Shown here: positions 40,263-50,027 of the stretch, piece after piece | Numbering within the stretch: position 1 is the first letter of the stretch | Layout of the letters: every line of letters begins with the position of its first letter | Program-made: the position numbers and the translations under genes | Assembly (NCBI GenBank): GCA_963745775.1 | Contig: CAVUYY010000015.1 | Location: 145,729-209,728, forward strand | DNA length: 64,000 bases | Source: Gaiellasilicea sp963745775 | Lineage (GTDB): Bacteria; Actinomycetota; Thermoleophilia; Gaiellales; Gaiellaceae | Reading direction: 5' to 3' | Notes under the pieces: model-generated | What the model saw: only the letters and a program-made list of their open reading frames with translations | Database searches by the model: none | Told to the model about the DNA's origin: nothing

Positions 40263-40832
40263 TCATTCCCCGGCGGCCCAGCGGTCGACCCGGTCGATGA
40301 CGACGTGCAAAAGGAAGACGTGGAACTCCTGGATCCTCGCCGTCGACCCCGACGGGACGAGGAGCGCATGGTCGGCGTGCGCGAGCGCAGGCCCGCCGTC
40401 CCCGCCGCCGAAAAGGACTGTCGTCGCGCCGGCGCTCTGGGCGGCGGCGAGACCACGGACGACGTTCGGCGAGCGCCCGCTCGTCGAGAAGGCGACGACG
40501 ACGTCCCCGACGTGCACGAACGCCTGCACCTGTCGCTCGAAAACCTGCTCGAAGGAATAGTCGTTGGCGATGCAGGTGAGCGCGGCGGAGTCGACCGCGA
40601 GCGATTGTGCCGGCAACGGACGCCGCTCGCGGTGAAAGCGACCGACGAGCTCCTCCGCGAAGTGGTTCGCGTCGACTGAACTCCCGCCGTTCCCGAAGGT
40701 GTAGACCCGCGCGCCTGCCGAGAAGCAGTCGACGACGAGCTGCCCTACCGCTTCCACGGCCGGCAGGAGTGACTTGACCCCAGAGGCCAGCTCGAGGTGC
40801 TCGGCGAGCGCACGGCTGCCCTGGTCAGTCAT
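40263..40832 (-). CDS. SIS-domain sugar phosphate isomerase (GmhA-like)
   Basis: 189 residues. YTFGNGGSSVDANHFAEELVGRF, HVGDVVVAFSTSGRSPNVVRGL and QEFHVFLLHVVIDRVDR match phosphoheptose isomerase-like SIS proteins. In a catabolic operon next to a ROK kinase it may act on a hexose or amino-sugar phosphate and not on heptose. ATG 40832 overlaps the ROK 3' end by 8 bases. Confidence 0.88.
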   Translation of the reverse strand: MTDQGSRALAEHLELASGVKSLLPAVEAVGQLVVDCFSAGARVYTFGNGGSSVDANHFAEELVGRFHRERRPLPAQSLAVDSAALTCIANDYSFEQVFERQVQAFVHVGDVVVAFSTSGRSPNVVRGLAAAQSAGATTVLFGGGDGGPALAHADHALLVPSGSTARIQEFHVFLLHVVIDRVDRWAAGE

Positions 40833-41827
40833 GCGCGAGCAGGTCGCCCACGGCGGCGCGCTCCCACGCGATAGCGGCCGCCCCGACCACGCCGACCTGC
40901 GGGCCGAGCGCCGCCTGCACGATCCGCGCGGCGCCCGCGGCGGGCCGCATCGCATCGGTGCGGACGCGTTCCCGAACCGGCCCGAGCAGCTGCTCGCCGG
41001 TTCCGCTGATGACGCCTCCGCCAAGGACGACGAGCTGCGGCTCGAACAGGTTGACGATCGAGGTGAGCCCGCACGCGAGCGCATCCGTCGTCTCGCTCCA
41101 GACCCGGGCGGCGATTGGGTCGCCGTCGCGTGCCTCCGCTGCGACCTCGCCTGCCGTCAACTCACCCATCCCTGCTTCGGCCGCCCGCTCGGCGATCGAC
41201 GTGCCAGAGACAAAGGCCTCGAGACAGCCCTTGCGGCCGCAGCCGCGGCAGAGCCGGCCGTCGCAGTCGACCGTTACGTGGCCGAGCTCGCCACCGTTGC
41301 CGCTCGCGCCGCGATAGAGACGGCCATCGATCACGATCCCGCCTCCGACCCCGGTCGAGATCGTCAGATAGACCATATGGCTCGTCCCGGCGCCCGCCCC
41401 GTAGCGGTGCTCGCCCGCGGCGGCCGCCGTCGCGTCGTTTTCCAGTGCGACGGGCAGCCCGAAGGCGTGCTCGGCTTGCGCAGCCAGCGGGCACCTCCAG
41501 CCAGCCGGGCAAGTGCGGCGGGGCCGTGAGGATCCCGAGGCGCGTGTCGAGAGGGCCGCCAGCCCCGATCCCGACCCCGACGACGTCTGCGGAATCGACT
41601 CCCGATTCCGCGATCGCGCGGCGGCCGATCCCGAACAGGCGCTCGAGGCCTCGCTCAGGCCCTTCCTCCGCCCGCGTCGACTCGACGGCGAACGAGAGGA
41701 TCTTCCCGGCACGGTCGACCACACCCGCCGCCAGCTTCGTACCGCCGATGTCGAGGCCGAGCACGTACGCCGGCCGCACGGCAACCGAACCGTCCGCGAC
41801 GGCGCTGGCCGGGCCCGCTGTCGTCAC
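40825..41827 (-). CDS. ROK-family sugar kinase, one frameshift
   Basis: About 333 residues after removing one base near 41501. ATP motif VLGLDIGGTKLAAGVVD near residue 22, then after the shift LPVALENDATAAAAGEHRYGAG, STGVGGGIVIDG and the zinc site CRGCGRKGCLEAF. No DNA-binding N-terminus, so a kinase (glucose, mannose or allose type), not a NagC-like repressor. GTG 41827 overlaps the permease TAG by one base. Confidence 0.9.
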
Positions 41828-42861
41828 TAGCCCTTCCGTCCCTGGGTGGCGATGCCCTCGACGAAGAACCGCTGGAAGATCGCGAAAAGAATCACCATCG
41901 GCAGTACCGTGATCACGGTTCCGGCCATGATGATCTCCCAGCGTCCCTCACCGCCGCCGCCGGCACCCTGCTGGTCGAGAATCGTCTTCAGTCCGAGCGG
42001 GAGCGTGTAGAGCGCGGTGTCCCGGAGGTAGATGAGCGGCGTGATCAGGTCGAACCACTTCGCCTGCAACTCGAAGATGAAGACGACGATCAGCGCTGGT
42101 TTCGCGAGCGGTAGCGCGATTCTCCGGAACATCGAGAAGTAGCTGTCCCCGTCCATGCGCGCCGCCTCGAACAGCTCGCGCGGGATCCCGAGGAAGAACT
42201 GGCGCAGGAGGAAGATGTAGAAGGCGCTGCCGAAGAAGTTCGGCACCCACAGCGGGTACTGGGTGTTGACGCCGATGTCGGGCATGAATGCGAGCGCTCC
42301 CGCCTCGCTCGTGAGCTTGGTGATCTCGTTCCAGATCAGGTAGACGGGGATCATCGTCACTGCTCCAGGCAGCATCATCGTCGCGAGGATGAGCCCGAAC
42401 AGCACGTTACGCCCGGGGAAGCGGAAGTAGGCGAACGCGAAGGCAACGATCGCGCTCGAGACCGCGACGATGCTGGCGGCGAGCAGCCCGATCCAGACGC
42501 TGTTCCAGATCCACGAGAGCATTGGCAGGTCGGGGAGCGCGAAGAGACGCTCGTCTCCGGGGACGGGGGTCGGGTCGCCGGTGTAGTTCCACTGCCATTC
42601 GCGCGGAATGAGCCGGTTGTCGAAGACGTCGCCCTGGGGCTTGAACGAGGCGCTGAAGAGCCAGACGAATGGATACAGCGCGAGGATCGAGATCCCGGCG
42701 AGTAGGGCGACGAAGATCCCGGACCGAAGCCGTCCGAACCTGGGACCGCCTCTCTGACCTCGGCCCCGGCCGAGCGCCCGCCCGAGCATGCCCGAGCCGA
42801 CGCGTGGGGTCACGACGCCCGCGCCGGCTGTCGGAAGGTTGGGCTGGCCGCCGGTGCTCAC
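41827..42861 (-). CDS. Sugar ABC transporter permease, MalG-like
   Basis: 344 residues. A long, flexible, Gly/Arg-rich N-terminal tail (about 45 residues) precedes six membrane segments. The EAA loop for the ATPase is EAARMDGDSYFSMFRRIALP. An extra hydrophilic loop between helices 1 and 2 (WNYTGDPTPVPGDERLFALP) is longer than usual. GTG start overlaps the MalF-like stop (GTGA). Works with the MalF-like permease, the binding protein and the ATPase encoded divergently at 50028. Confidence 0.93.
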   Translation of the reverse strand: MSTGGQPNLPTAGAGVVTPRVGSGMLGRALGRGRGQRGGPRFGRLRSGIFVALLAGISILALYPFVWLFSASFKPQGDVFDNRLIPREWQWNYTGDPTPVPGDERLFALPDLPMLSWIWNSVWIGLLAASIVAVSSAIVAFAFAYFRFPGRNVLFGLILATMMLPGAVTMIPVYLIWNEITKLTSEAGALAFMPDIGVNTQYPLWVPNFFGSAFYIFLLRQFFLGIPRELFEAARMDGDSYFSMFRRIALPLAKPALIVVFIFELQAKWFDLITPLIYLRDTALYTLPLGLKTILDQQGAGGGGEGRWEIIMAGTVITVLPMVILFAIFQRFFVEGIATQGRKG

Positions 42862-43838
42862 CGCGAGTCACCCTGGTAGAAGACGAACCGGCGGCTGACG
42901 AGAAACTGGATCCCGGTGATCACCATGATGATCGCGAACAGCAGCCAGGCCATGGCCGAGGCGAACCCCATGTTGAAGAACGTGAACGCCTGCCGGAAGA
43001 GATAGACGACGCTCATCAGCGCGGCGTCGGGATCCTCCGCGCCGGTCTGTCCGGCCCCGAAGAACGCCGTGAAGACCTCTGTGAAGGTCTGAAGGCCGGC
43101 GATCGTGAGCACGATGAACGTGAAGAACAGCGCGGGGCTGATCAGCGGCAGCGTGATGTTGAAGAAGCGTCGCCACGGCCCGGCGCCGTCGATCGCCGCC
43201 GCCTCGTAGAGATGGGTCGGGACTGCCTTCAGTGCCGCGAGGTAGATGACCATCGTCCCGCCCACCGTCCAGACGCTCATGATCGCGAGAGCCGGCTTGA
43301 TCCAGGTCGGATCGGTCGTCCAGAACGGGCCTGGGATCCCAATGAACTCGAGCGCGCGGTTGACGACTCCCGTCGAGCCGTTGAAGAGGACGAGGATCAT
43401 GATCCCGATGGCAACCGGAGGCGTGATGTCGGGGAGGTAGAAGACAGTCCGGAAGAAGCCGGACGCAAAGGCGAGCCGCGCGAGGATCAGCGCCAGTCCG
43501 AGCGCCACGGCCATCTTGGCCGGAACGGTCATGATCGTGTAGATGAACGTGTTCTTGAGCGAGAGACCGATCCGGGGGTCGTCGAGGAGCTGGCGGTAGT
43601 TGTCGAACCCCACGCGGTTCGTGGGCTCGAATCCGGCGATCTGCTGGACGCCGTAGTCGGTGAACGAGTAGTAGAGGCTCGCGACCATCGGACCCGCAGT
43701 GAGCGCGAGGAAGCCGATCACCCACGGGAGGATGAACAGGTAGGCCGTCCAGGTCTCCCGCTCCGCGAAGCGGGACCGCCAGCGACGGGTCCCTGAGGGG
43801 GGACCCGTCGCTGCGTTGCTGCCGGCGGTGGCCGCCAA
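42858..43838 (-). CDS. Sugar ABC transporter permease, MalF-like
   Basis: 326 residues with about six membrane helices and EAA loop EAAAIDGAGPWRRFFNITLP. Only TTG 43838 is available as a start downstream of the binding-protein stop, so initiation should be weak. A 14-bp perfect hairpin lies within its first 20 codons. Low translation relative to the binding protein is expected for this transporter type. Confidence 0.93.
   Translation of the reverse strand: MAATAGSNAATGPPSGTRRWRSRFAERETWTAYLFILPWVIGFLALTAGPMVASLYYSFTDYGVQQIAGFEPTNRVGFDNYRQLLDDPRIGLSLKNTFIYTIMTVPAKMAVALGLALILARLAFASGFFRTVFYLPDITPPVAIGIMILVLFNGSTGVVNRALEFIGIPGPFWTTDPTWIKPALAIMSVWTVGGTMVIYLAALKAVPTHLYEAAAIDGAGPWRRFFNITLPLISPALFFTFIVLTIAGLQTFTEVFTAFFGAGQTGAEDPDAALMSVVYLFRQAFTFFNMGFASAMAWLLFAIIMVITGIQFLVSRRFVFYQGDSR
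43780..43813 (-). promoter_or_regulatory. Perfect 14-bp hairpin at the malF-like 5' end
   Basis: CAGCGACGGGTCCC pairs without mismatch with GGGACCCGTCGCTG around a six-base loop, 35 bases after the binding-protein stop and inside the first codons of the permease gene. Such structures between binding-protein and permease genes usually protect the upstream mRNA from 3' decay and lower permease output. No U-run, so not a full terminator. Confidence 0.6.
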
Positions 43839-43847
43839 CGGCGGTGC

Positions 43848-45221
43848 TTACTTCGCTTTGTCGATCGCGGCCTGCGCCTCGCGCTGCGCTTGGTCGAGCG
43901 CCTGGCGAGGGCTCTGGCGACCCTCGAGGACGCGGTTCACCGCATCGAGCCACGCCTGCCGGAACTCGGCGCTCGCAGGCGAGAGCGGGATCGCGAAGCC
44001 GTACCTCGGGGCGCGAACGAGCAGCGTGACCGCGTCGTCGAAGTCCTTGTTTCCTACCGCCTGGTAGATGTCCTCGTAGATCTTGACGTCAGCCTGCGTA
44101 TTCGCGGTGTAGAGACCGGTGAACGCCCGGCCTTGCCGCTTGCGCAGGTCGTACCGGCTCTTGGCAACGGCCTTCCAGGTGTCGACCGCGGTCATCGACT
44201 TCATGAACTTGCAGGCCAGGCCGGGGTTCTTCGCACCGCGGGGGATCGCCCAGCCGCTGCCACTCAACATGGTCAGCGGGCCACCCTTGAGGTTCGTCCA
44301 GTACTTCGCCGTGATGTTCACCGGCGCGCCCTCGGCGAGGACGTTGTACCAGAAGGACTCAAATGGGGTTGCGCCCATTTGGTTGCCGGACATCGGGTTG
44401 ACTCGCCCGAAGTAGTCGAACGTGTCGCGGAACGCCTTGAACCGGTTCCAGCCGCCGTGATCGTTGATCAGGGAAACGGAGTAGGTGAGCGCCGCCACGG
44501 CCTGCCTCGAGTTGAGCTGGGCTTTGAGGCCGTCCTTCGAGATGAGGTTGGCGCCGTAACGCTTCACCCAGAGCGGGAAGAATTCGGGCAGCTTCGGGTC
44601 GACGCCGATCCGGGTGACGCGGCCGCCGTCGGTCCGGAGCATCTTCTTGTTCGCCTGCCGGAGCTTGACCAGGTTGGTCGTCTGGATGTCCGCGACAGCC
44701 ACGCCGGCCTGCTGCGCCACGTTGTTGTTCACGATCAACGTGATCTGGTTCGTGAACTCGGGCAGCGCGTACAACTGCCCCTTGTACGTCACCTGGCTGA
44801 GCGCCGCGGCGCGGTACATCTTGCGGTCGATCTTCTCCGACGCTAGACAGTTGGCGAGCGGCACCAACGCGTTCCGCGCCGCATAGGTGCCGACCAGGTT
44901 GCGGTCCATGTAGACGAGATCCGGAATGTCCCGGGACGCCAACCTCGCGAGGAAGGCCTGGTCGTTGAAGCCGGCTACCGGGTTGTTGACCGTGTTGCCG
45001 AGATCGCGGATCACCTTGTTCGCGATGTCCAGCCGGCCCTGGGCGACGTCATCACGCCCGCCCATGCCATAGATGTTGAGCGTGACGCCCGCCTGCGCGG
45101 ATGTCGCGCCGGTCGCGCCGGTCGACTTCGCCACTCGTGCGCTTGCCGAACCCGCCACAAAGATCACACCAAGCGCTGCTCCGGCGAGGAGCAGCGCGAT
45201 CCGCGTCCAGCGTCCAGTCAT
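43848..45221 (-). CDS. Sugar ABC transporter substrate-binding protein
   Basis: About 457 residues, extracytoplasmic solute-binding family 1. Signal peptide MTGRWTRIALLLAGAALGVI with cleavage near ASA. No lipobox Cys, so it is not a typical actinobacterial lipoprotein; it may stay anchored or be secreted. The mature part shows YALPEFTNQITLIVNNNVAQQAG and WAIPRGAKNPGLACKFM. ATG 45221 follows GGAGGG. Ligand presumably an oligosaccharide of mannose or galactose type (context inference). Confidence 0.93.
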   Translation of the reverse strand: MTGRWTRIALLLAGAALGVIFVAGSASARVAKSTGATGATSAQAGVTLNIYGMGGRDDVAQGRLDIANKVIRDLGNTVNNPVAGFNDQAFLARLASRDIPDLVYMDRNLVGTYAARNALVPLANCLASEKIDRKMYRAAALSQVTYKGQLYALPEFTNQITLIVNNNVAQQAGVAVADIQTTNLVKLRQANKKMLRTDGGRVTRIGVDPKLPEFFPLWVKRYGANLISKDGLKAQLNSRQAVAALTYSVSLINDHGGWNRFKAFRDTFDYFGRVNPMSGNQMGATPFESFWYNVLAEGAPVNITAKYWTNLKGGPLTMLSGSGWAIPRGAKNPGLACKFMKSMTAVDTWKAVAKSRYDLRKRQGRAFTGLYTANTQADVKIYEDIYQAVGNKDFDDAVTLLVRAPRYGFAIPLSPASAEFRQAWLDAVNRVLEGRQSPRQALDQAQREAQAAIDKAK

Positions 45222-45277
45222 CGTTTCTACCCTCCAGGTGATGAGGTGCTGAGACCCCAAGACGTCCGTGTGTGAGA

Positions 45278-45306
45278 ACGTAACCACATGGACATCGCCG
45301 TTGCAA
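45278..45306 (-). promoter_or_regulatory. Promoter of the ABC transporter/glycosidase operon
   Basis: Minus strand: TTGCAA (45306-45301), 17-bp spacer and TTACGT (45283-45278), about 55 bases before the binding-protein start and just after the lacI gene. A natural target for the adjacent LacI-type repressor; I see no clean palindromic operator. Confidence 0.5.
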
Positions 45307-45419
45307 GGTGCTTTCGGAAACCCGCTCGTCTACGCGAGTCCACGCCGTCGGTGGAGACACTTCCGCCGGGCGAGCAGGACTCCCACGAAGAGGGCCGGGT
45401 GTACGCCGAGCTGTTCGCT

Positions 45420-46445
45420 TCAAGCGTTGCCGTACGGCTGAGCCACCGAGCCGCGGACGATGAGCGTCGGCTCGAGGCACTCGAACCCAAGCTCTCCGTC
45501 CGGATCATCGATCCGCCGGAGCAGCAGCGCAGCAGCTCGTCGGCCCAGCTCGAGCGTGGGCTGGGCGACGACGGTGATTCCGGGCTCGACCATCGAGGTC
45601 CACTGCACGTCGTCGAAGCCGACGAGCGAGATGTCGTGGGGCAGGCGGAGACCTCGATCCCGGATCACGTTCCAGGCGTGCTCGGCCAGCAGATTGTTCG
45701 CCGCGAAGAGCGCCGTCGGCGCTTGCTCGTCGAGGAGTCGCGCGATTCGCGGCTCGGTGTCAGCCGCATGGAATCCGATCGGGACGATCAGCCGCTCGTC
45801 GAGCTCGACGCCTGCGAAGGCGTGAGCGGCGCAGTACCCGCGCAGCCGACCCACGTCGGTCGTCCAGTCCGTGTTCGCGACGAGGAGACCGATGCGGCGG
45901 TGCCCGAATTCGAGCAGGTGCGTCGTGGCGATTCTGCCGCCAAGTTCGTTATCGATCACGACTGCATCGCACGGCACCTCGGCGAGCCGGCGATCGACCT
46001 CGACGACGCCCACCCCGCTCCGCGCTAGGAGGGCGGCTGCCTCCCGATCCGCCGGGGTGATGATCACGCCCGCGGCGCGCATGGCGAGGAACGCCCGCGC
46101 GCACGCAAGCTCCTGTTCACGATCGCTGTTGTCCGAGACGAGAACTATCTGATAATCCGCCTCTCGAAGGACTTGCTCGATCCCCGCCGCGAGACGCGCG
46201 TAGAACTGGTTGCCGAGCTCGGTGACGGCGACACCGACGACTCGGCTCGTCCGCTGTTTCAGCGTCCGCGCCGAGGCGTTTGGAACGTATCCGAGGCGTT
46301 CGGCCACCTCGAGCAGACGATCGCGGACGATCGGCGAGACATAGCCACGGCCGCTGAGCGCCCTCGAAGCGGTCGACGCAGACGTGCCCGCCTCGCGGGC
46401 GAGGTCGGCAAGCGTGGGCGGCCGCATCGGGCCGTCGGCGCTCAC
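45420..46445 (-). CDS. LacI-family transcriptional regulator
   Basis: 341 residues. N-terminal helix-turn-helix TLADLAREAGTSASTASRALSGRGYVS and hinge NASARTLKQRTSRVVGV, then a periplasmic-binding-like effector domain (VISLVGFDD-type motif DISLVGFDDVQWTSM). GTG 46445 overlaps the clan-D glycosidase stop (GTGA). Encoded in the middle of the operon it most likely controls, directly before the transporter promoter. Confidence 0.93.
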   Translation of the reverse strand: MSADGPMRPPTLADLAREAGTSASTASRALSGRGYVSPIVRDRLLEVAERLGYVPNASARTLKQRTSRVVGVAVTELGNQFYARLAAGIEQVLREADYQIVLVSDNSDREQELACARAFLAMRAAGVIITPADREAAALLARSGVGVVEVDRRLAEVPCDAVVIDNELGGRIATTHLLEFGHRRIGLLVANTDWTTDVGRLRGYCAAHAFAGVELDERLIVPIGFHAADTEPRIARLLDEQAPTALFAANNLLAEHAWNVIRDRGLRLPHDISLVGFDDVQWTSMVEPGITVVAQPTLELGRRAAALLLRRIDDPDGELGFECLEPTLIVRGSVAQPYGNA

Positions 46446-48140
46446 GACGCCCGCCATTCGGCCCACGTGCGGCGCAGGGCGGCGTAGTCCTCTGGCTCGA
46501 ACTGCTCCCCGGTGGCGTCGATCCCGTCCGCGTAATAGAGCGAGGGAATCCCGAGCTCCGGCTTTGCCTCAACGTATTCGCGCCACTCCCGCAGCGACGG
46601 GATCCTCCAGTCGTCGGTATCGATCAGGAGCTCGGGACATGCGGCTCGGGCGACCGCGGCGCGATGTCGCATCTGGGGCACTACCGAAGGGGCACCGGCG
46701 ACCATGTCGTTCAGGCGGATCATGTCGGTGACGTCGACGAAGGCCGGGTGAGGCGTGTGCGTCATGACGAGTGCGTCCGGCTTCGCCTCCTTGGCCGCGG
46801 TGTAGACCGTCGCCAGCAGCTCGTGCAGGAGTGCGATTCCCCAGCTCTCTCCGTAGTGCGTGAGAGCGCGGCCAGTCGGAGTGCGCGCGGTGAAGTCGAC
46901 CTTGAGACCGTCCGCGTCGAGTCCTTTCGGCGACAGCATCGCCTGCACGCTCGTCCCGCAGCACTTCTCGCGCGGCTGGGTTCGACGGATCGAGCCCGAC
47001 GGGCTCGCCAGCTGGGTTGCGGATGCACACCTCGGAGCCGAGGCCCTGCGCATCCCAGGCCTTCCACCACAGCAACACCTTCTGCCCGCGCTCGTGCCGT
47101 GCGCCGATCCAGGCGCGCAGGTCGGGCCACTTGCCGGTGTCGGGCGCGTTCGTCCCGTAGTCGGCCTGCCACTTGTCGTCGAGGACGACGATTCCGGGCA
47201 CGACGCCCTCCTGCTCGAGAAGGTCGAGGAACTGGTCGTAGTTCGCCTGTGTGGCGTGGTCGGCCGCGATCCCGTTGCCCGATTCCGCGATGCGGCACTG
47301 GGCTCCCCAGCCGCAGAAGATCGGCTCGCGCCACCACGCCGGCTGGTCGCGCGGCTTCGGCGCGGGCGCGGCGCCGCGGGCAACCAGGTCGTCGCGATGG
47401 CGGCGGAGGCCCGCGTATGGATCGCGCGCGCCCGGGGTGAGCAGGAGTACCGGTGCCTCGAAGACGCCTGCGACGCGCCTCTTACCTTCGTACTCGAGCC
47501 GAAGCGAGAAGCCGCCGTCCCGCGACTCGTAGACGAGCTGGACGAAGTCGAGCTCGTCCACGGGCGCGACGACCGCGAGGTCGAGCCACGGCGCTGCTGC
47601 GGGGGTCGCGACCGCCTCCGGACTGAGAGCGAGGTAGAGCGGCGCCGGAGTGAAGAGCCAATGGCCTCGCCCGGGCTCGCCGTCGCCCGAGACTCCGAGC
47701 ACGCACGACTCGGAGGCCGGCCGAAGAACACGCGGATCCGACGGGTTCGGTGAGAACAGCGTTCGGAAGGCGGATCCGCTCGGCATGAACCCGTTCGACT
47801 TGCCCCGCGGAAGCAGCGAGCGATAGCCGAGGAGATTGACATCGGTCAGCTCGCCATGCCCTCGTACGCCAATCCGGATCTCGACCGCGTCTTCACCGCA
47901 GTGGAGCGAGACGCTCGCGCTCTCCCAGATCGACGAGCGCCGCTCGATCGTGAAGGTCGAGCCTTCACGTCGCGGAGGAGAGACCTCGTAGGTCTCGTCC
48001 AAACCGGCGACCGTATCGAGGGCGGCGAGGGGACGCAGCGCCGCCCAATGGACACCGCCGGGCGAGGAGAGCGTCGCCGTGAGCCCGTCGGGCGAAAGCT
48101 CGAGCCGATAAGCCGGCGACTCGTGAACAAGGTCGGTCAC
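46442..48140 (-). CDS. Clan GH-D glycosidase (alpha-galactosidase-like), one frameshift
   Basis: About 565 residues after removing one base near 46961. A beta-sandwich N-terminal half (ELSPDGLTATLSSPGGVHW) precedes a TIM barrel with WWREPIFCGWGAQ, GIVVLDDKWQADYG and WIGARHERGQKVLLWWKAWD. After the shift comes the probable nucleophile Asp in GLKVDF (about residue 414), with an acid/base candidate in MIRLND. The architecture fits GH36/GH27-like enzymes, so alpha-galactosidase or a relative is likely; the family number is uncertain. GTG 48140 overlaps the upstream stop. Confidence 0.82.
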
Positions 48141-49947
48141 GTCACGTCCACCAGCGCCTCGGCCTGGATCCCGAACGGCGTCTCGTCGACGGTGAGGTCG
48201 GCGCCGATCCGGCAGCGGCGGCCGCGAGCCACCCGCCTCGAGCGAGAAATGAACGTGGCCCTCACTCCTTGCCGCCAGAGCGATCTCCCGAGGATCGGGG
48301 CTCGCCCAGCCCTCCGGGACGGCGAGCCGCACGCTCGCCACAGCCTCCCGCCGAACGGGTTGCGAACGAGCACGTCGAGCTCGAGCCGCTCCCCGAGAGC
48401 CACGATCGAGCGATAGGGCTCGATCCGGGCGCCGAACCCCTCGGCGCCCGAAATCCAGCTCGTCCAGCGGAAGTAGCTCGCGGTGCAGATCCGCCAGGCG
48501 GCGACCGTCCGCGGCCAGTCCGTCGAGGAGTGCGTCGTCGACCTCCTGGGGCGGCCAGTGACCGCTCACGATCAGATCCGGGCGAAGCGAGCGATAGAGC
48601 TGGGCGCTCTCGATGAAGTCGTCGATCCGAAAGCGGTTTCGATACTGGTAGTTGAGGACGGGTCGCTCGCCTCCGGTCTGCTGGTCGCCGGTCGCGAGCA
48701 CACGCTTTCCATCGACCTCGAACTCGATCGCGGCCGCGTAGAGCGTGTGCCCGGGCAGCCGATGGAAGCGCAGCTCGTACTCGTGCCAGCGCACGGACTC
48801 GCCGAAGCGGACGATCCGGTCGACGGCGATCGGCTCGAACCAGAGGCACGGTAGGTCGTACCGCGAAGGCTCAGCGAGGATCGGGGCGACGTTCTCCGGC
48901 GCCCAGACCCGAGTTCCCTCGACGTCCCGAAGGAGGTCGAGGCCCGCGACGTGGTCGTCGTGGTAGTGGGTGACCACGACCGCCTCGATCTCGCGGACGC
49001 CATGATCGCCGCGAAGCGCGTCGAGCGGCCAAAGGAGCGCTCGCCGGGCCTCGCGTTCGGTCCGGGGGACGAGCCCTGTCGTTACGTCGTAGCCGAAGTC
49101 GATCAGGAGCGCCGCCCCGGTCTCCGAGACGATGGCGTAGTTGTTCGCGAAGGAGGCGCGGTTGCGAAGCAGGTGTTCGGTCACCGGAGCCCATGGGTTC
49201 GCGTGCATGTCCGCGAGATCCCAGCGGTGCTCGAGTCGCAGGTCGACGAGCTCCTGAACGCGGTCCCGCACGGTCGCGAGCGAGGCCTGGGGATCATCGA
49301 CGAGCGGGCCGTGGGCCGGCAGGACGAGATCCGGGTCGCGCTCCGCGAGGACAGCGCAGGAGACGTGCGTCGCCGTCAGCCCTTCGACGCCGCTGTACGA
49401 CCACTGGGTCGCGGCGAGCGACCAGAGCTTGCCGTCGCCGTAGAGCAGGTCGCCGCAGAAGGCAAGCCGCTTGCCGGCGACCTCGACGAAATAGCTGACG
49501 GAGCCCGCCGTGTGGCCGGGGGTGGGCAGGGTGAAGAACGCATGACCGCCGATCTCCTGAGTGCGGTACTCGGCGACGACTCCGGTAACGGGTACGGATT
49601 CGAGGAGCGAGAATCGGTCCTGCCGGAGGTCGTAATCGTTGTCCAAGCCTTCGGTCCTGCCAGTGGCGGTCTACCTCTGCGATCAGTGGGTACTCGAGCG
49701 GGGGAACCCAGATCCGGGCTCCTGAGGCGACTGCGCGAGCGAGCCCCTGGACGCCGTCCCGATGGTGGTGGGTGACGACGACATCGGTGACGCGCTCGAT
49801 TCCGAGGTCGGCGAGCCGATCGAAGACCGAGCCGCTCCCGACGTCCACCAGCACGGCGTCACGGCCGGTGCGGAGAAAGTAGACATTGCACGTGTCGCAA
49901 ACGAGCCCGACACCAGCGACCGGCTCGAGTGCTGTTGTGACGCTCAT
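48137..49947 (-). CDS. Tandem metallo-beta-lactamase-fold protein with NEW3-like domain, four frameshifts
   Basis: Rebuilt to about 602 residues. First MBL domain: VVTHHHRDG (the last metal His of HxHxDH is Gly), PGHTAGS and LPAHGP. Second MBL domain: VVVTHYHDDHVAG, HRLPGHT and SGHWPPQ, an intact metal site near residue 325. A C-terminal Ig-like domain (ARIEPYRSIVALGERLEL, RLAVPEGWASPDP, RIGADLTVDETPFG) resembles the NEW3 domain of alpha-galactosidases. Breaks: near 49650, 48440 and 48210 (one extra base each) and 48340 (one missing base). The total is then a whole number of codons. ATG 49947. First gene of the long operon; substrate unknown. Confidence 0.78.
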
Positions 49948-49989
49948 CGGGTGCCGAGTCTATGCCGCCACCCGGCGATGTGGCAACGA

Positions 49990-50018
49990 TTGCACTTTCG
50001 CGACAGAAGTCGTAGATT
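49990..50018 (+). promoter_or_regulatory. Promoter of the ABC ATPase operon
   Basis: TTGCAC (49990-49995), 17-bp spacer, TAGATT (50013-50018), nine bases before ATG 50028. It lies in an 80-bp gap between divergent catabolic operons. On the other strand TAGACT lies nine bases before ATG 49947. Both operons could share one regulator. Confidence 0.6.
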
Positions 50019-50027
50019 CACGACCGC

